Origin: Streptomyces beigongshangae
GTDB lineage: Bacteria > Actinomycetota > Actinomycetes > Streptomycetales > Streptomycetaceae
Length of the DNA: 50,048 bases
Direction: 5' to 3'
Assembly: GCF_019710745.1 (NCBI RefSeq)
Contig: NZ_JAHKJW010000027.1
Coordinates: forward strand, 65,112 to 115,159
Below are positions 22,488-31,337 of this stretch, piece after piece (positions within the stretch are counted from its first letter, which is position 1; each line of letters begins with the position of its first letter). Made by a program: the position numbers and the translations under genes. The notes below the pieces were generated by a model, which saw only the letters and a list, made by a program, of their open reading frames with translations, made no database searches and was not told where the DNA came from.

Positions 22488-25400
22488 TGCTCCTTGCGTG
22501 TGACGGCCGCCATGGGGCTGGCCGTCATGAACGCCTGCGCGTAAGCGCCGGTCCCGGTCTGGTTCGGATGATAGCTCTCGCGGCTGAGGCAGGTGCCTCC
22601 CGTGAACCACCAGCAGAGCTGAGTGACCTCATCACCATGATGAAAGTCGCCATCGCCCTTCGGCCCTGCCACAACTCCGTTGATTCCCTCCGGGGAATCG
22701 CAGATGCGCTTTCCCTCGAACGCCGACTGCGGGGACCGGTATTTCACGTTGTATGCGCTCATGGAGAGGGCCAGCTCACGCTGCTCGTCTTCGAAGTACT
22801 GCGCCATGTCGTTCAGAATGACACGCTGGGATGCACTGACCAAGGTCGAGCATGCCTGGGTGCGGCTGAAGAGCAATGGGTAACCCATCAGCGAGATCGT
22901 CGCGTTCGGCGCACGGTTATGGATCTGCTCCAGCACCGTCCAGGTCTCGGCTACAGCAGCGTCGATGTCTGCCTTCATCGAGGCCTCCGGCAGGCACCCC
23001 TCCATGACACATTTCTGGATCTTGTTGTCGAAGCGCGCATCGTTGCCGCCGATGGTCAGCATGACCGCGGTAGTGTCCTCGCTGAGCACTCCCGAGTCGA
23101 TCTGGGTCTTCTCGTGGAAGTTCCCGTCCCGGCCCCACACATTGGGGTCCCCCTCGGTCAGCTGGAACGTCTTGGCTCCGGAGCATGCGATGAACTGGAA
23201 GTCCAGCGCAGGATCGAGGCTGTCCGCGAGCGTACCGACACTCTTCGTCTGGCCCGGGAGAATCACCTTGCGGGGCCACGCGTTCGCGCTGCGTCGGCAG
23301 GCGTTCCAGCTGCTTTCCCCGTGGTCCCTGTCGGACTCGGGTGAATAGGCTCCGGCACCTTCACCGGAAGTGTAGGAGTCGCCCATGGCGACCACCATGT
23401 GCTTGGGCTTGCCCGTCAGGGGCTGGAAGGCGACAGCGTCCCAGGCGACGTCTTCGTCCGCGGTGCCGTCGGCCGTGGTGTTCGTCAGTTCCACCCGGGG
23501 GGTGCCGGTGAAGCGGTAGACGCCGAGTTCCACCCAGGTGTTGGTGCCGAAGTGGGTGTTGACGTAACGGTGGCGGTCACCGCCCGCGACGCCCTTGATC
23601 ACGTAGTGCGCCTGCTGGGTGTGTGCCCCGGTGTCCGGCTGGTGTGCGAAGACACGGGTCCACTCGGTATTACGGTCGAGGGTCCAGGTGCCGTCGATGG
23701 TCATCCGGGCGCCGGTGCCGCCGAGATGAGCGGTGTCACGGGTGTGCGTGTACCAGAAGTGGCCGCCGTGCCCACCGCCGATCTGGTGCAGGTCTCCCTT
23801 GGCCTCATACGGGCCGAGTCCGGGTCCGGTCGCTGCCGGGTTCGGGTGGAACGTGAACTGGAAGCTGCCGGTATCGGTGCCGCTGGACCCGCAGTCGCCG
23901 TAGGTTTCGGTGTTGTCGGGTAGGGAATCCACGATGAGCGCTGTGGAGGGAAGGCCGTTCCTGTCGCACTGGGGGGTGCCGGACCGGAGCCGGTAGCCCC
24001 GGCCCGGTTCCTCGCGCAGCGTGACGTACTTGATGTTTTCGTTGCCGCAGTCGTTGGCGCAGTTCCTCTTCCACGTCACGTTCGATCCGCGCCACCAGTA
24101 CCGCTTGTAGCAGTCTTCGTCGGGGCAGTCCGGCGGGTTCGCGGAGTCACAGTTGTTGGTCGCGTTGCAGAAGGCGTCCAACGGGGGCTTTACGAGGTCG
24201 CGCTGGCCCTCGCTGACCCACCAGGCGGGCCGGAACCCTGCGCTGGAGAAACCGGATTCGCCGGGCCAGTCCTGCCGTCCGTCGGTGGAGTAGGAGTAGC
24301 CGGTGTCCATGGACCAGGCGGCCCAGCCCATCACCTTCTCCTGGTACGGCCAGTTCTGGGGCTTTGCGGCGTCGCGCGGGTCGGACATGAACGGGAACCG
24401 CGAGGGCGGGTAGAACGGGTTGGCCGGATTGTTGTACCAGCCCAGACCCCACGGCTTGCCGTCGCCGTTGTTCGGGTTGAAGCCGAGGTTGTAGTTCCAC
24501 AGGGCGGCGAACCAGTTCTCCGGCTTCGAGGCGTCGTCATTGTTGACGGTGATGGTCTGGCCCTCGGTGTGCACCTGGTTCCACTTGTCCGCGAGGATGT
24601 ACATCGACGCGGCGATGTTGATCGCGTAGTCCAGGGCGACGCCCTTCTGCTTCGCCGGAGGCAGGGAGGTTTCGTTGGGCTTCTCGTAGCCGGCCAGGCG
24701 CATTCCGTCAGTAACCTGGCCGACGCCGTAGCCGCAGTCCGACAGGTGCCACTTGATAGCCCAGTACTCCTCGGAGGTCTCCCCCTTGTGCCCGTAGAAC
24801 CCGGCGATCGCCGCCTGCGGGTTGCCCATCTGGCCGGGGATGGCGCCGCCTTCGGCCTGCCACAGGTTCGACTCCTGCGCGAGCACGCCCAGCAGCACCT
24901 GGGCAGGGATGCGTGAGCCGGCCTTGCCCTTCAGTGTCGGGGCAGGAAACAGACCCTGCGGGTCGACGGTGCCCAGCCCCGCCTGCGAGCGCCAGCCTCC
25001 CTGCTTGATCCACTTGGCGCGCAGTTCCCCGCGGATCGCCATGTTGACGGCCCACTCGACCTGGTTCGGAGTCGGCTGCAGGGCGAGCGCCTTGACGTCG
25101 TTGCGGGGGACGGAGCACCAGCGGTCAGTGTCCACCGGGTTGTGGGACAGCTCGTCCGCCTGCGCGGCCCGCCCATTTTTCCCGGTTCCACCTGCCGCAC
25201 GCAGGGCGGGTGAGAAAGAGCCCTTCCCGGTATCGCTGGTGGTGTCGGTGACCGCCTGGGTGATCTTCTCGCCAGTGGCAGTCGCGACACTGGTGATGGT
25301 CAGCGGAGCGGTACTGCCCCTCGTGGGGTCCTCGGTGATGCGGGCCCGGGGCGAGGGTTCCGCCTTCGTGAAGCCCTTCCCCGCGCTGCCGATCCGTTCC

Positions 25401-26443
25401 AGGCCCGCACGTACGCCCGGCATGAGCACAGGATCGACGGCCAGCCGGCCGTGACTGGACACATCCGTGTCCGCCGCAACGTCCAGGCGGGTCACTCCCG
25501 TACCCGCGAGGTTGGCGTGTGTGGTGTCCCCGGTGAGAAACGCTTGGCCCTCAGCGCCCTGTTCGAGCGCCAGGTCTCCGAGTTTCCCCGACGCGAGTAG
25601 CGATGGAGTGCCCCTGCCCTTCCACAGCTTGGCGTGTGCCGTGTTGCCGCTGCGGTCGAGGAATGCGATCCCCTCACTGGTGGGGCGGATGTCGAACGGT
25701 ACCCCGTTTGCGGCCGCCAGCTTCTGGAGCTTGCTGTCCGCCGGGTCGACGTGCACCAGGTGGCGGCCGTGTGCGGCGACGAGACCGTCCTGCGTCGGGA
25801 CGGCCGAGGTTACCTGGCCGGTGACGGAGATATCGGTGGTCGTCCTGCCGCTGGTGTCGACGGTGACGAGCCGGGTTCTGCTGTCACGGAACGCGGTGAA
25901 CGCGGCCGTGCCGGTTTCGGCGTTGCACGAAGGGTCGAAGTAGGCCAGCGAGCCGGTGAAGGGCAGCTTCGTCACCCGGCCGGACTTCAGATCGACGACT
26001 GCGGTGAACGCGCCACCCTGCATCAGGTCCGGCTTGTTCGTGAACGTCCGCGGCGCATACACGACCGCAGCGTGATCACGGTCCATGACGCAGGAGTTGC
26101 CGATCCACGAGTCCGCCGGCATACCGGGCTCCGCCAGCGTGGCGACGGTCCGCCACTGGTAGGCGTCCTTGCTGTCCGCCACGAGGACCTTGAAGCCGCC
26201 GCTGTCGGCGGCCGTGGTCACGGCCCGGTCCATCGAGGTGTCCCAGCTCTTGCCGAGCTTCCTGACGGGGTCCGGCACCCGCGTCGACGGATCCGAGGAC
26301 GGGCTGCCAGACGACTTCGGCAAAGGCTTCGGGTCGGGAAGGCCGGAGTCGGCGAACGCCGGCACGACTTGTATGAGCCCGGTCAGGACCGCGGTGGCCG
26401 CTAGGCCCGCGATCCCGGTACGGGCTGATCTGTGAACACTCAA
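22484..26443 (-). CDS. Large secreted SGNH/GDSL esterase with lysozyme-like and golvesin-like regions
   Basis: The 1319-residue protein has a signal peptide, a beta-rich N-terminal part (about residues 30-380, propeller-like), and a lytic-transglycosylase-like region with Glu524 in LGVLAQESNLW and GYGVGQVTDGM. Then comes a golvesin-like carbohydrate-binding domain (about 840-1010, ending EDVAWDAVAFQP), and a C-terminal SGNH hydrolase with Ser1023 in MGDSYTSGEG, TIGGNDARF and His1292 in SYHPNQTG. It may act on the cell wall or extracellular polymers. I prefer the TTG at 26443, which has GGAG six nt upstream; a TTG at 26455 is in frame. It is the first gene of an operon ending in the RHS remnant. 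Confidence 0.85.
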   Translation of the reverse strand: MSVHRSARTGIAGLAATAVLTGLIQVVPAFADSGLPDPKPLPKSSGSPSSDPSTRVPDPVRKLGKSWDTSMDRAVTTAADSGGFKVLVADSKDAYQWRTVATLAEPGMPADSWIGNSCVMDRDHAAVVYAPRTFTNKPDLMQGGAFTAVVDLKSGRVTKLPFTGSLAYFDPSCNAETGTAAFTAFRDSRTRLVTVDTSGRTTTDISVTGQVTSAVPTQDGLVAAHGRHLVHVDPADSKLQKLAAANGVPFDIRPTSEGIAFLDRSGNTAHAKLWKGRGTPSLLASGKLGDLALEQGAEGQAFLTGDTTHANLAGTGVTRLDVAADTDVSSHGRLAVDPVLMPGVRAGLERIGSAGKGFTKAEPSPRARITEDPTRGSTAPLTITSVATATGEKITQAVTDTTSDTGKGSFSPALRAAGGTGKNGRAAQADELSHNPVDTDRWCSVPRNDVKALALQPTPNQVEWAVNMAIRGELRAKWIKQGGWRSQAGLGTVDPQGLFPAPTLKGKAGSRIPAQVLLGVLAQESNLWQAEGGAIPGQMGNPQAAIAGFYGHKGETSEEYWAIKWHLSDCGYGVGQVTDGMRLAGYEKPNETSLPPAKQKGVALDYAINIAASMYILADKWNQVHTEGQTITVNNDDASKPENWFAALWNYNLGFNPNNGDGKPWGLGWYNNPANPFYPPSRFPFMSDPRDAAKPQNWPYQEKVMGWAAWSMDTGYSYSTDGRQDWPGESGFSSAGFRPAWWVSEGQRDLVKPPLDAFCNATNNCDSANPPDCPDEDCYKRYWWRGSNVTWKRNCANDCGNENIKYVTLREEPGRGYRLRSGTPQCDRNGLPSTALIVDSLPDNTETYGDCGSSGTDTGSFQFTFHPNPAATGPGLGPYEAKGDLHQIGGGHGGHFWYTHTRDTAHLGGTGARMTIDGTWTLDRNTEWTRVFAHQPDTGAHTQQAHYVIKGVAGGDRHRYVNTHFGTNTWVELGVYRFTGTPRVELTNTTADGTADEDVAWDAVAFQPLTGKPKHMVVAMGDSYTSGEGAGAYSPESDRDHGESSWNACRRSANAWPRKVILPGQTKSVGTLADSLDPALDFQFIACSGAKTFQLTEGDPNVWGRDGNFHEKTQIDSGVLSEDTTAVMLTIGGNDARFDNKIQKCVMEGCLPEASMKADIDAAVAETWTVLEQIHNRAPNATISLMGYPLLFSRTQACSTLVSASQRVILNDMAQYFEDEQRELALSMSAYNVKYRSPQSAFEGKRICDSPEGINGVVAGPKGDGDFHHGDEVTQLCWWFTGGTCLSRESYHPNQTGTGAYAQAFMTASPMAAVTRKEQ

Positions 26444-26746
26444 CTGCCACTCCAACGATGCGTTATCGGAACATGCGGGACATGATCGACAAGCCGACGC
26501 AACCTCTACGCGGACTGGAGAAGGGTGGCGGTCGACTGAGGCAGTAATGACGTGGCGTCAGCAAGGACTGTCCGCGTGTTGCCCGCTTGGAGACCTGGTG
26601 TGGTGCGGTTCGGCCTCAGGGCTCAGCTGGATCGCCGTGGCCCCGACCGGGGCGGTGCGGGACCACGGCGTGGGCAGCCTGGACACACGTCTTTCAGGCA
26701 ATCCCGAGCGGGGCGTCGTGAGCACGAGGCGATGCCACCAGGTCGG

Positions 26747-27421
26747 TCACATCTTTATGTAGTCGGCCTTGTCATTGAAGGAGCCGCCGGTCGGGTAGCT
26801 GGCGCTGATGAACTTGTAGCAGTAGCCGTTGGCCAGGACCATGTACGGGTCGGGCAGGGCCGTTCGGGCGTCATAGACGGACGCGCCTCCCTGGTTGCGG
26901 TTGACGCAGCCGGCACTGGCCTTGTCCCGGAAGTCCCAGTCTGCGAGCTGCTTGGTTCCCTTGGCGGACCACTGGAGCCGGCGCCCTGTGAATTCCCCGT
27001 GCTCCCACAGGCAGACCCACCCGTAGGTGCAGTCACCGGCGGCTGTGGGGCTGAGCTCACCGTTGGCCTTCGCCGATGCCGCGCCACTCCCGGAACCCCT
27101 CGCGACTTCCGGGGCGATTGCGGCCAAAGCCTGATCCGCCTCCTCGGCGCTGTCGTAGCAGTAGACCTCACCGCTCGGCACTTCGGAACAGGCCTGTGCC
27201 CCTTGCCAGCCGTCGGCCAGGTTGATCTTCTCGCCGTTGTAGGTGGCGATCACGGGCTGGGCCTCGTCGAGCTGCTGTTGCAACTCGGCCTCCTCGGCCG
27301 GCGTGTTGAGTCCAACCTCGGGCGACGGAAAGGGCTCCGGTGTTGCGGTTGCGGTCGTCGCGCTTGCCGCCAAGGCGCAGAGGGCGGCAACGAACGGGAC
27401 GAGAGTGCGCGTAAGGCGCAT
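26747..27421 (-). CDS. Secreted peptidase inhibitor family I36 protein
   Basis: The 224-residue protein has a signal peptide (MRLTRTLVPFVAALCALAAS) and a C-terminal I36/SMI-like domain: CTYGWVCLWEHGEFTGRRLQ, SAGCVNRNQGGASVYD and a terminal KADYIKM, with cysteine pairs typical of this family. The middle (residues 30-120) is a linker with a Glu/Gln-rich helix. Known relatives inhibit secreted metalloproteinases; the target here is unknown. ATG at 27421 is preceded by AGGAG. It is a single-gene unit. Confidence 0.85.
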   Translation of the reverse strand: MRLTRTLVPFVAALCALAASATTATATPEPFPSPEVGLNTPAEEAELQQQLDEAQPVIATYNGEKINLADGWQGAQACSEVPSGEVYCYDSAEEADQALAAIAPEVARGSGSGAASAKANGELSPTAAGDCTYGWVCLWEHGEFTGRRLQWSAKGTKQLADWDFRDKASAGCVNRNQGGASVYDARTALPDPYMVLANGYCYKFISASYPTGGSFNDKADYIKM

Positions 27422-27594
27422 GCTGTTTTCTCCTGTGACGAAGTGGTGTCAGTGCGTCACAAGAGCCTCACAGCAAGATCCGGGATGCGGGGGAACTGTG
27501 ATCGAGCATGTCTAATACTCGATCACAATCGCCCCAATGTTCGATCTTGCGCGATTTTTGTAATCGATGTACTACCCTGTGTCGCGGAAAGGTG

Positions 27595-28587
27595 TCACGG
27601 AGTCTGTCCGGCCTCCTCGACGATGCCGCTGTCCACCAGGGCGGTGGAGGTGATGGCGGTGCCGGCCTTCCCCCAGGCGTTGTCCTCCACAAGGACGGTG
27701 CGCTCCCCCAGGAGCCGGGCAGTGCTCTTGTCGAAGATCCACTCAATGCGTTCGCCGTCATGGGTCCGGGTGACGGCGACCCCGTGCCGGCCCGCCGCGT
27801 CCACCGCATCGGGGACGACCCCGACTCCGGGAATGAGAGCGGCGGCCCGGTAGAGGGCGGCGGAGGTCTCGGGGGGAACCACCCCATTGCGCAGGAGGTC
27901 GCCGATCGTGACGAAGGCCTGCTGGTCCGGTCCCGTCGTGGAGCCGGAACCGGCTCCGTGATTCTTCTCCGCGTCGTCGCGGATCCGCTTCAGCAGGGTC
28001 TCGGAATCGGCCGGCAGGGCAGCCAGGAAGTTGTAGGTCGGTGAATTCAGGTTGCCCCCGCCCGGAGTGCCCGGCAGCAGAGTGTCGTTGCCGTCCTTGC
28101 GCTGCAGACTCCGCTCACTGCCGTCCACCGACGTCCACTGCTCCATGTCCTCCTCCTCCCGCAGGAGTTCCATCTCGCCGGCCCGGGTCTCGGAGAGCAC
28201 CGAGGTGTGGCCGACCGTCTTGACGTACGAGTACTGCCCGGCGTGCACCTTCGTCTGCGGCGTCGTGGCGGCGGCCAGGGCCGCTCTCTCCAGCAGTTGG
28301 ACCGACGCCGCCGAAGCCGGCGGCACATCGCGCGGAGCGTCGGTGGGTCCGGAGCCGATACCAAGAACGACGACTGTCGCTCCGGCGGCCACCGCTGTGC
28401 CCAGCACCAGTCCCCAACGCCCTCGCAGGGCCGGACGGGGAGAGCGGGATCGCACCTGCCGGTCGACCTCGCTCAGAAAGTGCTCACGGCGCCCTTCCAT
28501 TCGTCCAGGTGCCGGCTCCGGGTAGGGGAGCGGGGGCAGTATCCGGATCGCCTGCTCACGCTCGGATCGTTCCTGCTCCAGGCTCAT
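27595..28587 (-). CDS. CU044_5270-type membrane protein, likely partner of the sigma factor
   Basis: The 330-residue protein has a cytoplasmic N-terminus of about 58 residues, one membrane segment (GLVLGTAVAAGATVVVLGIG) and an extracytoplasmic domain with the YVKTVGH and ERIEWIFDKSTARLLGERTVLV motifs of CU044_5270-type actinobacterial proteins. These genes regularly follow ECF sigma factor genes, as here, where the ATG overlaps the sigma stop (ATGA). A role as sensor or anti-sigma factor is plausible but not proven by sequence. Confidence 0.85.
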   Translation of the reverse strand: MSLEQERSEREQAIRILPPLPYPEPAPGRMEGRREHFLSEVDRQVRSRSPRPALRGRWGLVLGTAVAAGATVVVLGIGSGPTDAPRDVPPASAASVQLLERAALAAATTPQTKVHAGQYSYVKTVGHTSVLSETRAGEMELLREEEDMEQWTSVDGSERSLQRKDGNDTLLPGTPGGGNLNSPTYNFLAALPADSETLLKRIRDDAEKNHGAGSGSTTGPDQQAFVTIGDLLRNGVVPPETSAALYRAAALIPGVGVVPDAVDAAGRHGVAVTRTHDGERIEWIFDKSTARLLGERTVLVEDNAWGKAGTAITSTALVDSGIVEEAGQTP

Positions 28588-29246
28588 CGTGCACTCCTCC
28601 GGTGGAAGGCGCGGGGTGCGGCCGCCCCGTTCTGCGACATGTGTTGTCCGTTGCCGGTCTGCGGTTCCGCGTCATGCGAATCCGCCGCAAGCTCTTCCTC
28701 GACGAGTCTGCGCAATTTCTTTCTCGCCCGTGAAAGGCGGGAGCGTACGGTGCCCACGGGAATCCCCAGGGCCTCGGCGGCCGCCGCGTACCCCAGATCG
28801 GACCAGACGACGAGAGTGAAGACTTCGCGCTCAGCCCGCTTCAGACGGTGCAGCGCCCGGGCCGCCGCGGCCAGCCGCTGGGCGTCGGCCAGCTGTCCGA
28901 CCACCTCGTCCGAAAAGTCGGGCAGCCCTTCTGGCGGCGGTAAACGGGACATCGCCTCCCGATGCCGCCGCGCCGCCCGCGTGATGTTGCGCATCACGTT
29001 GGTCGCGATGCCCAGAAGCCACGCCCGGACGCTCCTGACCTCCTCACGCAGTTTGTCGCGCAGTCGCCAGGCCTCCAGAAAGGTGAGGGACATGACGTCC
29101 TCAGCGAGGGCCCAGTCACCTGTCGTCCGGATCGCGTGGGCGTAGACGACGCGCGCGTGCTCATCGAAGATCTCGGCGAACGCCGACCGGTCGCCGGACC
29201 GGACCCGTTCATGCAATAGGAAGTCCACAGCTACAAGTGTCCGCAC
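28584..29246 (-). CDS. ECF-type RNA polymerase sigma factor
   Basis: The 220-residue protein has sigma region 2 (FAEIFDEHARVVYAHAIR and EDVMSLTFLEAWR) and region 4 with a helix-turn-helix (YAAAAEALGIPVGTVRSRLS). It lacks regions 1 and 3, as expected for ECF sigma factors. It probably directs transcription of itself and its partner CU044_5270-type gene. The start is GTG at 29246 without a clear ribosome-binding site; a GTG at 29228 is an alternative. Its first codons overlap the tail of a truncated DciA-like gene upstream. Confidence 0.9.
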   Translation of the reverse strand: MRTLVAVDFLLHERVRSGDRSAFAEIFDEHARVVYAHAIRTTGDWALAEDVMSLTFLEAWRLRDKLREEVRSVRAWLLGIATNVMRNITRAARRHREAMSRLPPPEGLPDFSDEVVGQLADAQRLAAAARALHRLKRAEREVFTLVVWSDLGYAAAAEALGIPVGTVRSRLSRARKKLRRLVEEELAADSHDAEPQTGNGQHMSQNGAAAPRAFHRRSAR

Positions 29247-29406
29247 GGCTGCATCGGTTCCACTTCCTTTCCGACGAAGACAGAACTCGGCTGGACTGAG
29301 GCAACTTCGCCGTACGGCCGTTGCCGCCGTTCTTCCGCGCCGTCTCCAGCGCGGCCCGCAACGCGACCTGCGCCAAGTCGGCCCCTGACAGCTCGCCGCC
29401 GCTCAT
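29209..29406 (-). pseudogene. Truncated DciA/DUF721-like gene
   Basis: The start MSGGELSGADLAQVALRAAL resembles the N-terminus of DUF721 (DciA-like) proteins of Streptomyces, which assist replicative helicase loading. After about 35 residues the similarity stops and the frame runs into the sigma factor gene. The ATG overlaps the stop codon of the gene before it (ATGA), so these two were once an operon. The truncation marks a junction between plasmid-type DNA and the sigma factor region. Confidence 0.5.
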
Positions 29407-29846
29407 GACCGTTCCCACGTGGTGGAGCCGAGGTTCAGGTGCCCCAGGCGGGACATCCGGGTCACCTGCGAGACGAACGCCCTCGTGAACAGCCGTTGCG
29501 CCGACACCTCGCCGTACCGGTCGATGTGGTCGAACACCAGCTGGTGGTCCTTCGCGGCGCGGTTGCGCCAGTCCAGGACCTGCTCGCGGGTCACTTCCTC
29601 AAGGACCAGCGGCGCCTGGTCAACGACGTCGTCCTGCGGCTTCGGTGCGGCGGCAGGTGCCAGACGGGCAACGGGCAGCACGACCGGAGCTGACGGCGCG
29701 GGCGCAGCACAGCGAGACAGGCAACCTCTAACTTCCTGCGGCGCCGGGCCCGGGCCGCCTTGAGGGGGCCAGCTGGCCGGCACCGTTTTGGGGAACGCTT
29801 GGGTGCTCAGCGCGCATCGGGGCGGTCTGGCGCGCCCCCGGCTCAT
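29403..29846 (-). CDS. Plasmid-type protein with LDWRNRA and DHIDRYGE motifs
   Basis: A 147-residue frame with a low-complexity Ala/Pro N-terminus and a helical C-terminal part containing VTREQVLDWRNRAAKDHQLV and FDHIDRYGEVSAQRL. The family is not one I can name. Fragments occur at 18684-18855 (second half of the motif) and at 41507-41640 (first half). The stop overlaps the start of the DciA-like remnant. It may itself be the C-terminal part of a longer gene, since the first 60 residues look irregular. Confidence 0.5.
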   Translation of the reverse strand: MSRGRARPPRCALSTQAFPKTVPASWPPQGGPGPAPQEVRGCLSRCAAPAPSAPVVLPVARLAPAAAPKPQDDVVDQAPLVLEEVTREQVLDWRNRAAKDHQLVFDHIDRYGEVSAQRLFTRAFVSQVTRMSRLGHLNLGSTTWERS

Positions 29847-29852
29847 GCCACC

Positions 29853-30308
29853 TCACCAGCCGCCTGCCGAGGGCACGCTCGCTCCAGCTCGTTCGGCACG
29901 AGCCCGGCGCAGGGCGGCGGCCTCGGTCGCCGCGGTCTGGCGGCAGCGCTGGGCACGGGCCGTCTCGATCCTGGTCGGCCCGTTGTCCGGCGGCTCGGGG
30001 AATGCCCCATGGCTGAGCGCCCGCATCGCGGCGGTCTGCCGCTTTACCGTCTCCGCGATCGACGGGTCGACGCGGCTCGGGGACGCGACGGCCTGGTGCG
30101 CGGCGAGCGCTTGGTGGAAGCCGGGCGAGGCTTCCTGCCGGGTCTTCACCGGTGCCTGCGAAGCATCCGGTGCGGCGGCCGGGGCCTTGGGTGCGGTCCG
30201 GGGCGCAGGCGCGGCCCCCGGGGGGGGGGCAGGACCCGCACCGTGCGCACCGCGTCGGTTCCGGCTGCCGCGTTGGCCGCGGCGACGATCCGCGCGGCTC
30301 CCAGTCAC
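29853..30308 (-). pseudogene. Frameshifted alanine/arginine-rich plasmid-type gene
   Basis: The minus strand encodes VDPSIAETVKRQTAAMRALSHGAFPEP and ARAQRCRQTAATEAAALRRARAERAG, a helical, basic C-terminal region I associate with Streptomyces plasmid genes. A run of ten C (minus strand; G on plus, 30220-30229) separates it from a different frame upstream that encodes ARIVAAANAAAGTDAVRTV. One base more in the run would join the two frames. No start codon is seen for the upstream part. Either a pseudogene, a slippery homopolymer or a sequencing error. Confidence 0.5.
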
Positions 30309-30460
30309 CCGGGCGCTACTGGAACCGGCGGGGTATCCGCCCTGCCTGACGGCAATCTATCCGCGCGATCTCTAAACCATCTTCGCAAGGCAAAGGAGTC
30401 GGGCCGTCGGGGAAAGGCTGACCGGGAGCCTGGCAATTTCGACCGAGCTTCAGGACGGGC

Positions 30461-30530
30461 AGCTCATGTACGTGAGGTCAATGAGTACCAATCCCGGGAT
30501 CGGTACTCATTGACCTCACGTACATGAGCT
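30461..30530. repeat. 70-bp near-perfect palindrome
   Basis: Left arm 30461-30489 and right arm 30502-30530 are exact 29-bp inverted copies (right arm starts GGTACTCATTGACC and ends ACGTACATGAGCT). The centre ATCCCGGGAT is itself palindromic, so the whole block has only one mismatched pair. It carries the ACGTACATGAGC motif also found upstream of the two winged-helix genes. Candidate origin, resolution or operator site. Confidence 0.95.
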
Positions 30531-30547
30531 GTGGTTCTCGGAACCGT

Positions 30548-30859
30548 TCAGGTTGCGCGGCGCAGAGGGACGACGACGTCCTCGCCGGTGCTCTTCTCGC
30601 TGAGCCGGTAGTAGCTGATGTGTGCGAGCCTCTCGGATTCCTCGAGCCATCCGGCTTCCACGACCTGGCGTCGGGTGCGGGAGAAGACGGTCGGGGACAT
30701 GCCGACAAGCTTGGCCAGGTTGGCGCCGGTCTCGACGACGGCGCCGGCGCGGTCAGTGGGGTGCACCGCGTAGAGCATGACGACCAGGCGCTGGTTGGCG
30801 GTCATGCCGGCGGTGCGGTGGAGGACGTCCAGGAGCTTTCGCTTGTCGTCGTTGTTCAC
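30548..30859 (-). CDS. Winged-helix DNA-binding protein, putative Rep/partition component B
   Basis: The 103-residue protein is a winged-helix domain: MTANQRLVVMLYAVHP, then the recognition region LAKLVGMSPTVFSRTRRQVVEAGWL, then a beta wing AHISYYRL. The GTG at 30859 overlaps the stop of the upstream gene (GTGA) and has GGGAGG before it. Its size, partner and flanking palindrome/iterons suggest plasmid replication, copy control or a regulator. The palindrome begins 17 nt after its stop codon. Confidence 0.7.
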   Translation of the reverse strand: MNNDDKRKLLDVLHRTAGMTANQRLVVMLYAVHPTDRAGAVVETGANLAKLVGMSPTVFSRTRRQVVEAGWLEESERLAHISYYRLSEKSTGEDVVVPLRRAT

Positions 30860-31308
30860 TGGGCCTCCCGCCACGAAGGGGACGTGTTGTCAAAGCCGGG
30901 GATGTCCGGCGGGTTGCACGACTTGATCGCTTCGCGCTGCTCGATCCCGGTCCCGTGGAAAGCAATGTACGGGCTGATCCGGTAGAGCCTGTAGTTGCCG
31001 ATCCGGCCGCGCTCAATCAGGATGCGGCGCTTGAGGAGCTTCCGATTGATCTTGCCGACGGCATCGGCGGTCATCCCGACCTTCTTGGCGATGTCCGCGC
31101 CGGTCGCCCTCAAGGGTGCCATACCCTGGGGAGAGACTCCGATCCACCACAGCACCAGGTACTTCTGGCTCGGGGTGAATTCCCTGCTCTCCGTGATCGC
31201 TGCGACTCTCGCCTTGTCGACCTGGATGTGTTCACCAGAGAAGGCATAGGGCGCATAGGGGATGGCCTCGCCCGTGTCCGCGTCGACGAGTCTGCGTACT
31301 GCTCCCAA
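30856..31308 (-). CDS. Winged-helix DNA-binding protein, putative plasmid replication initiator
   Basis: The 150-residue protein has a winged-helix core (SQKYLVLWWIGVSP, ADIAKKVGMTADAVGKINRKLLKRRIL) followed by NYRLYRISPYIAFHG, a layout that recalls the end of RepL-type plasmid replication proteins. The TTG at 31308 has GGAGGG 4-5 nt upstream. It shares its fold with the downstream partner but has a longer N-terminus. Three iterons with 56-bp spacing lie upstream. Replication initiation is a reasoned inference; a two-gene regulator is the alternative. Confidence 0.65.
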   Translation of the reverse strand: MGAVRRLVDADTGEAIPYAPYAFSGEHIQVDKARVAAITESREFTPSQKYLVLWWIGVSPQGMAPLRATGADIAKKVGMTADAVGKINRKLLKRRILIERGRIGNYRLYRISPYIAFHGTGIEQREAIKSCNPPDIPGFDNTSPSWREAQ

Positions 31309-31337
31309 CGGGCCCTCCGTAGCTGGACATTGCCTCG

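Noticed and set aside
24569..24916. Plus-strand frames opposite the SGNH esterase gene
   Set aside because: They are antisense shadows of a long gene with clear domains.
29760..30527. 255-residue plus-strand frame
   Set aside because: The minus strand has the recognisable plasmid-type helical protein; the plus frame is Arg/Gly-rich and crosses the poly-G run.
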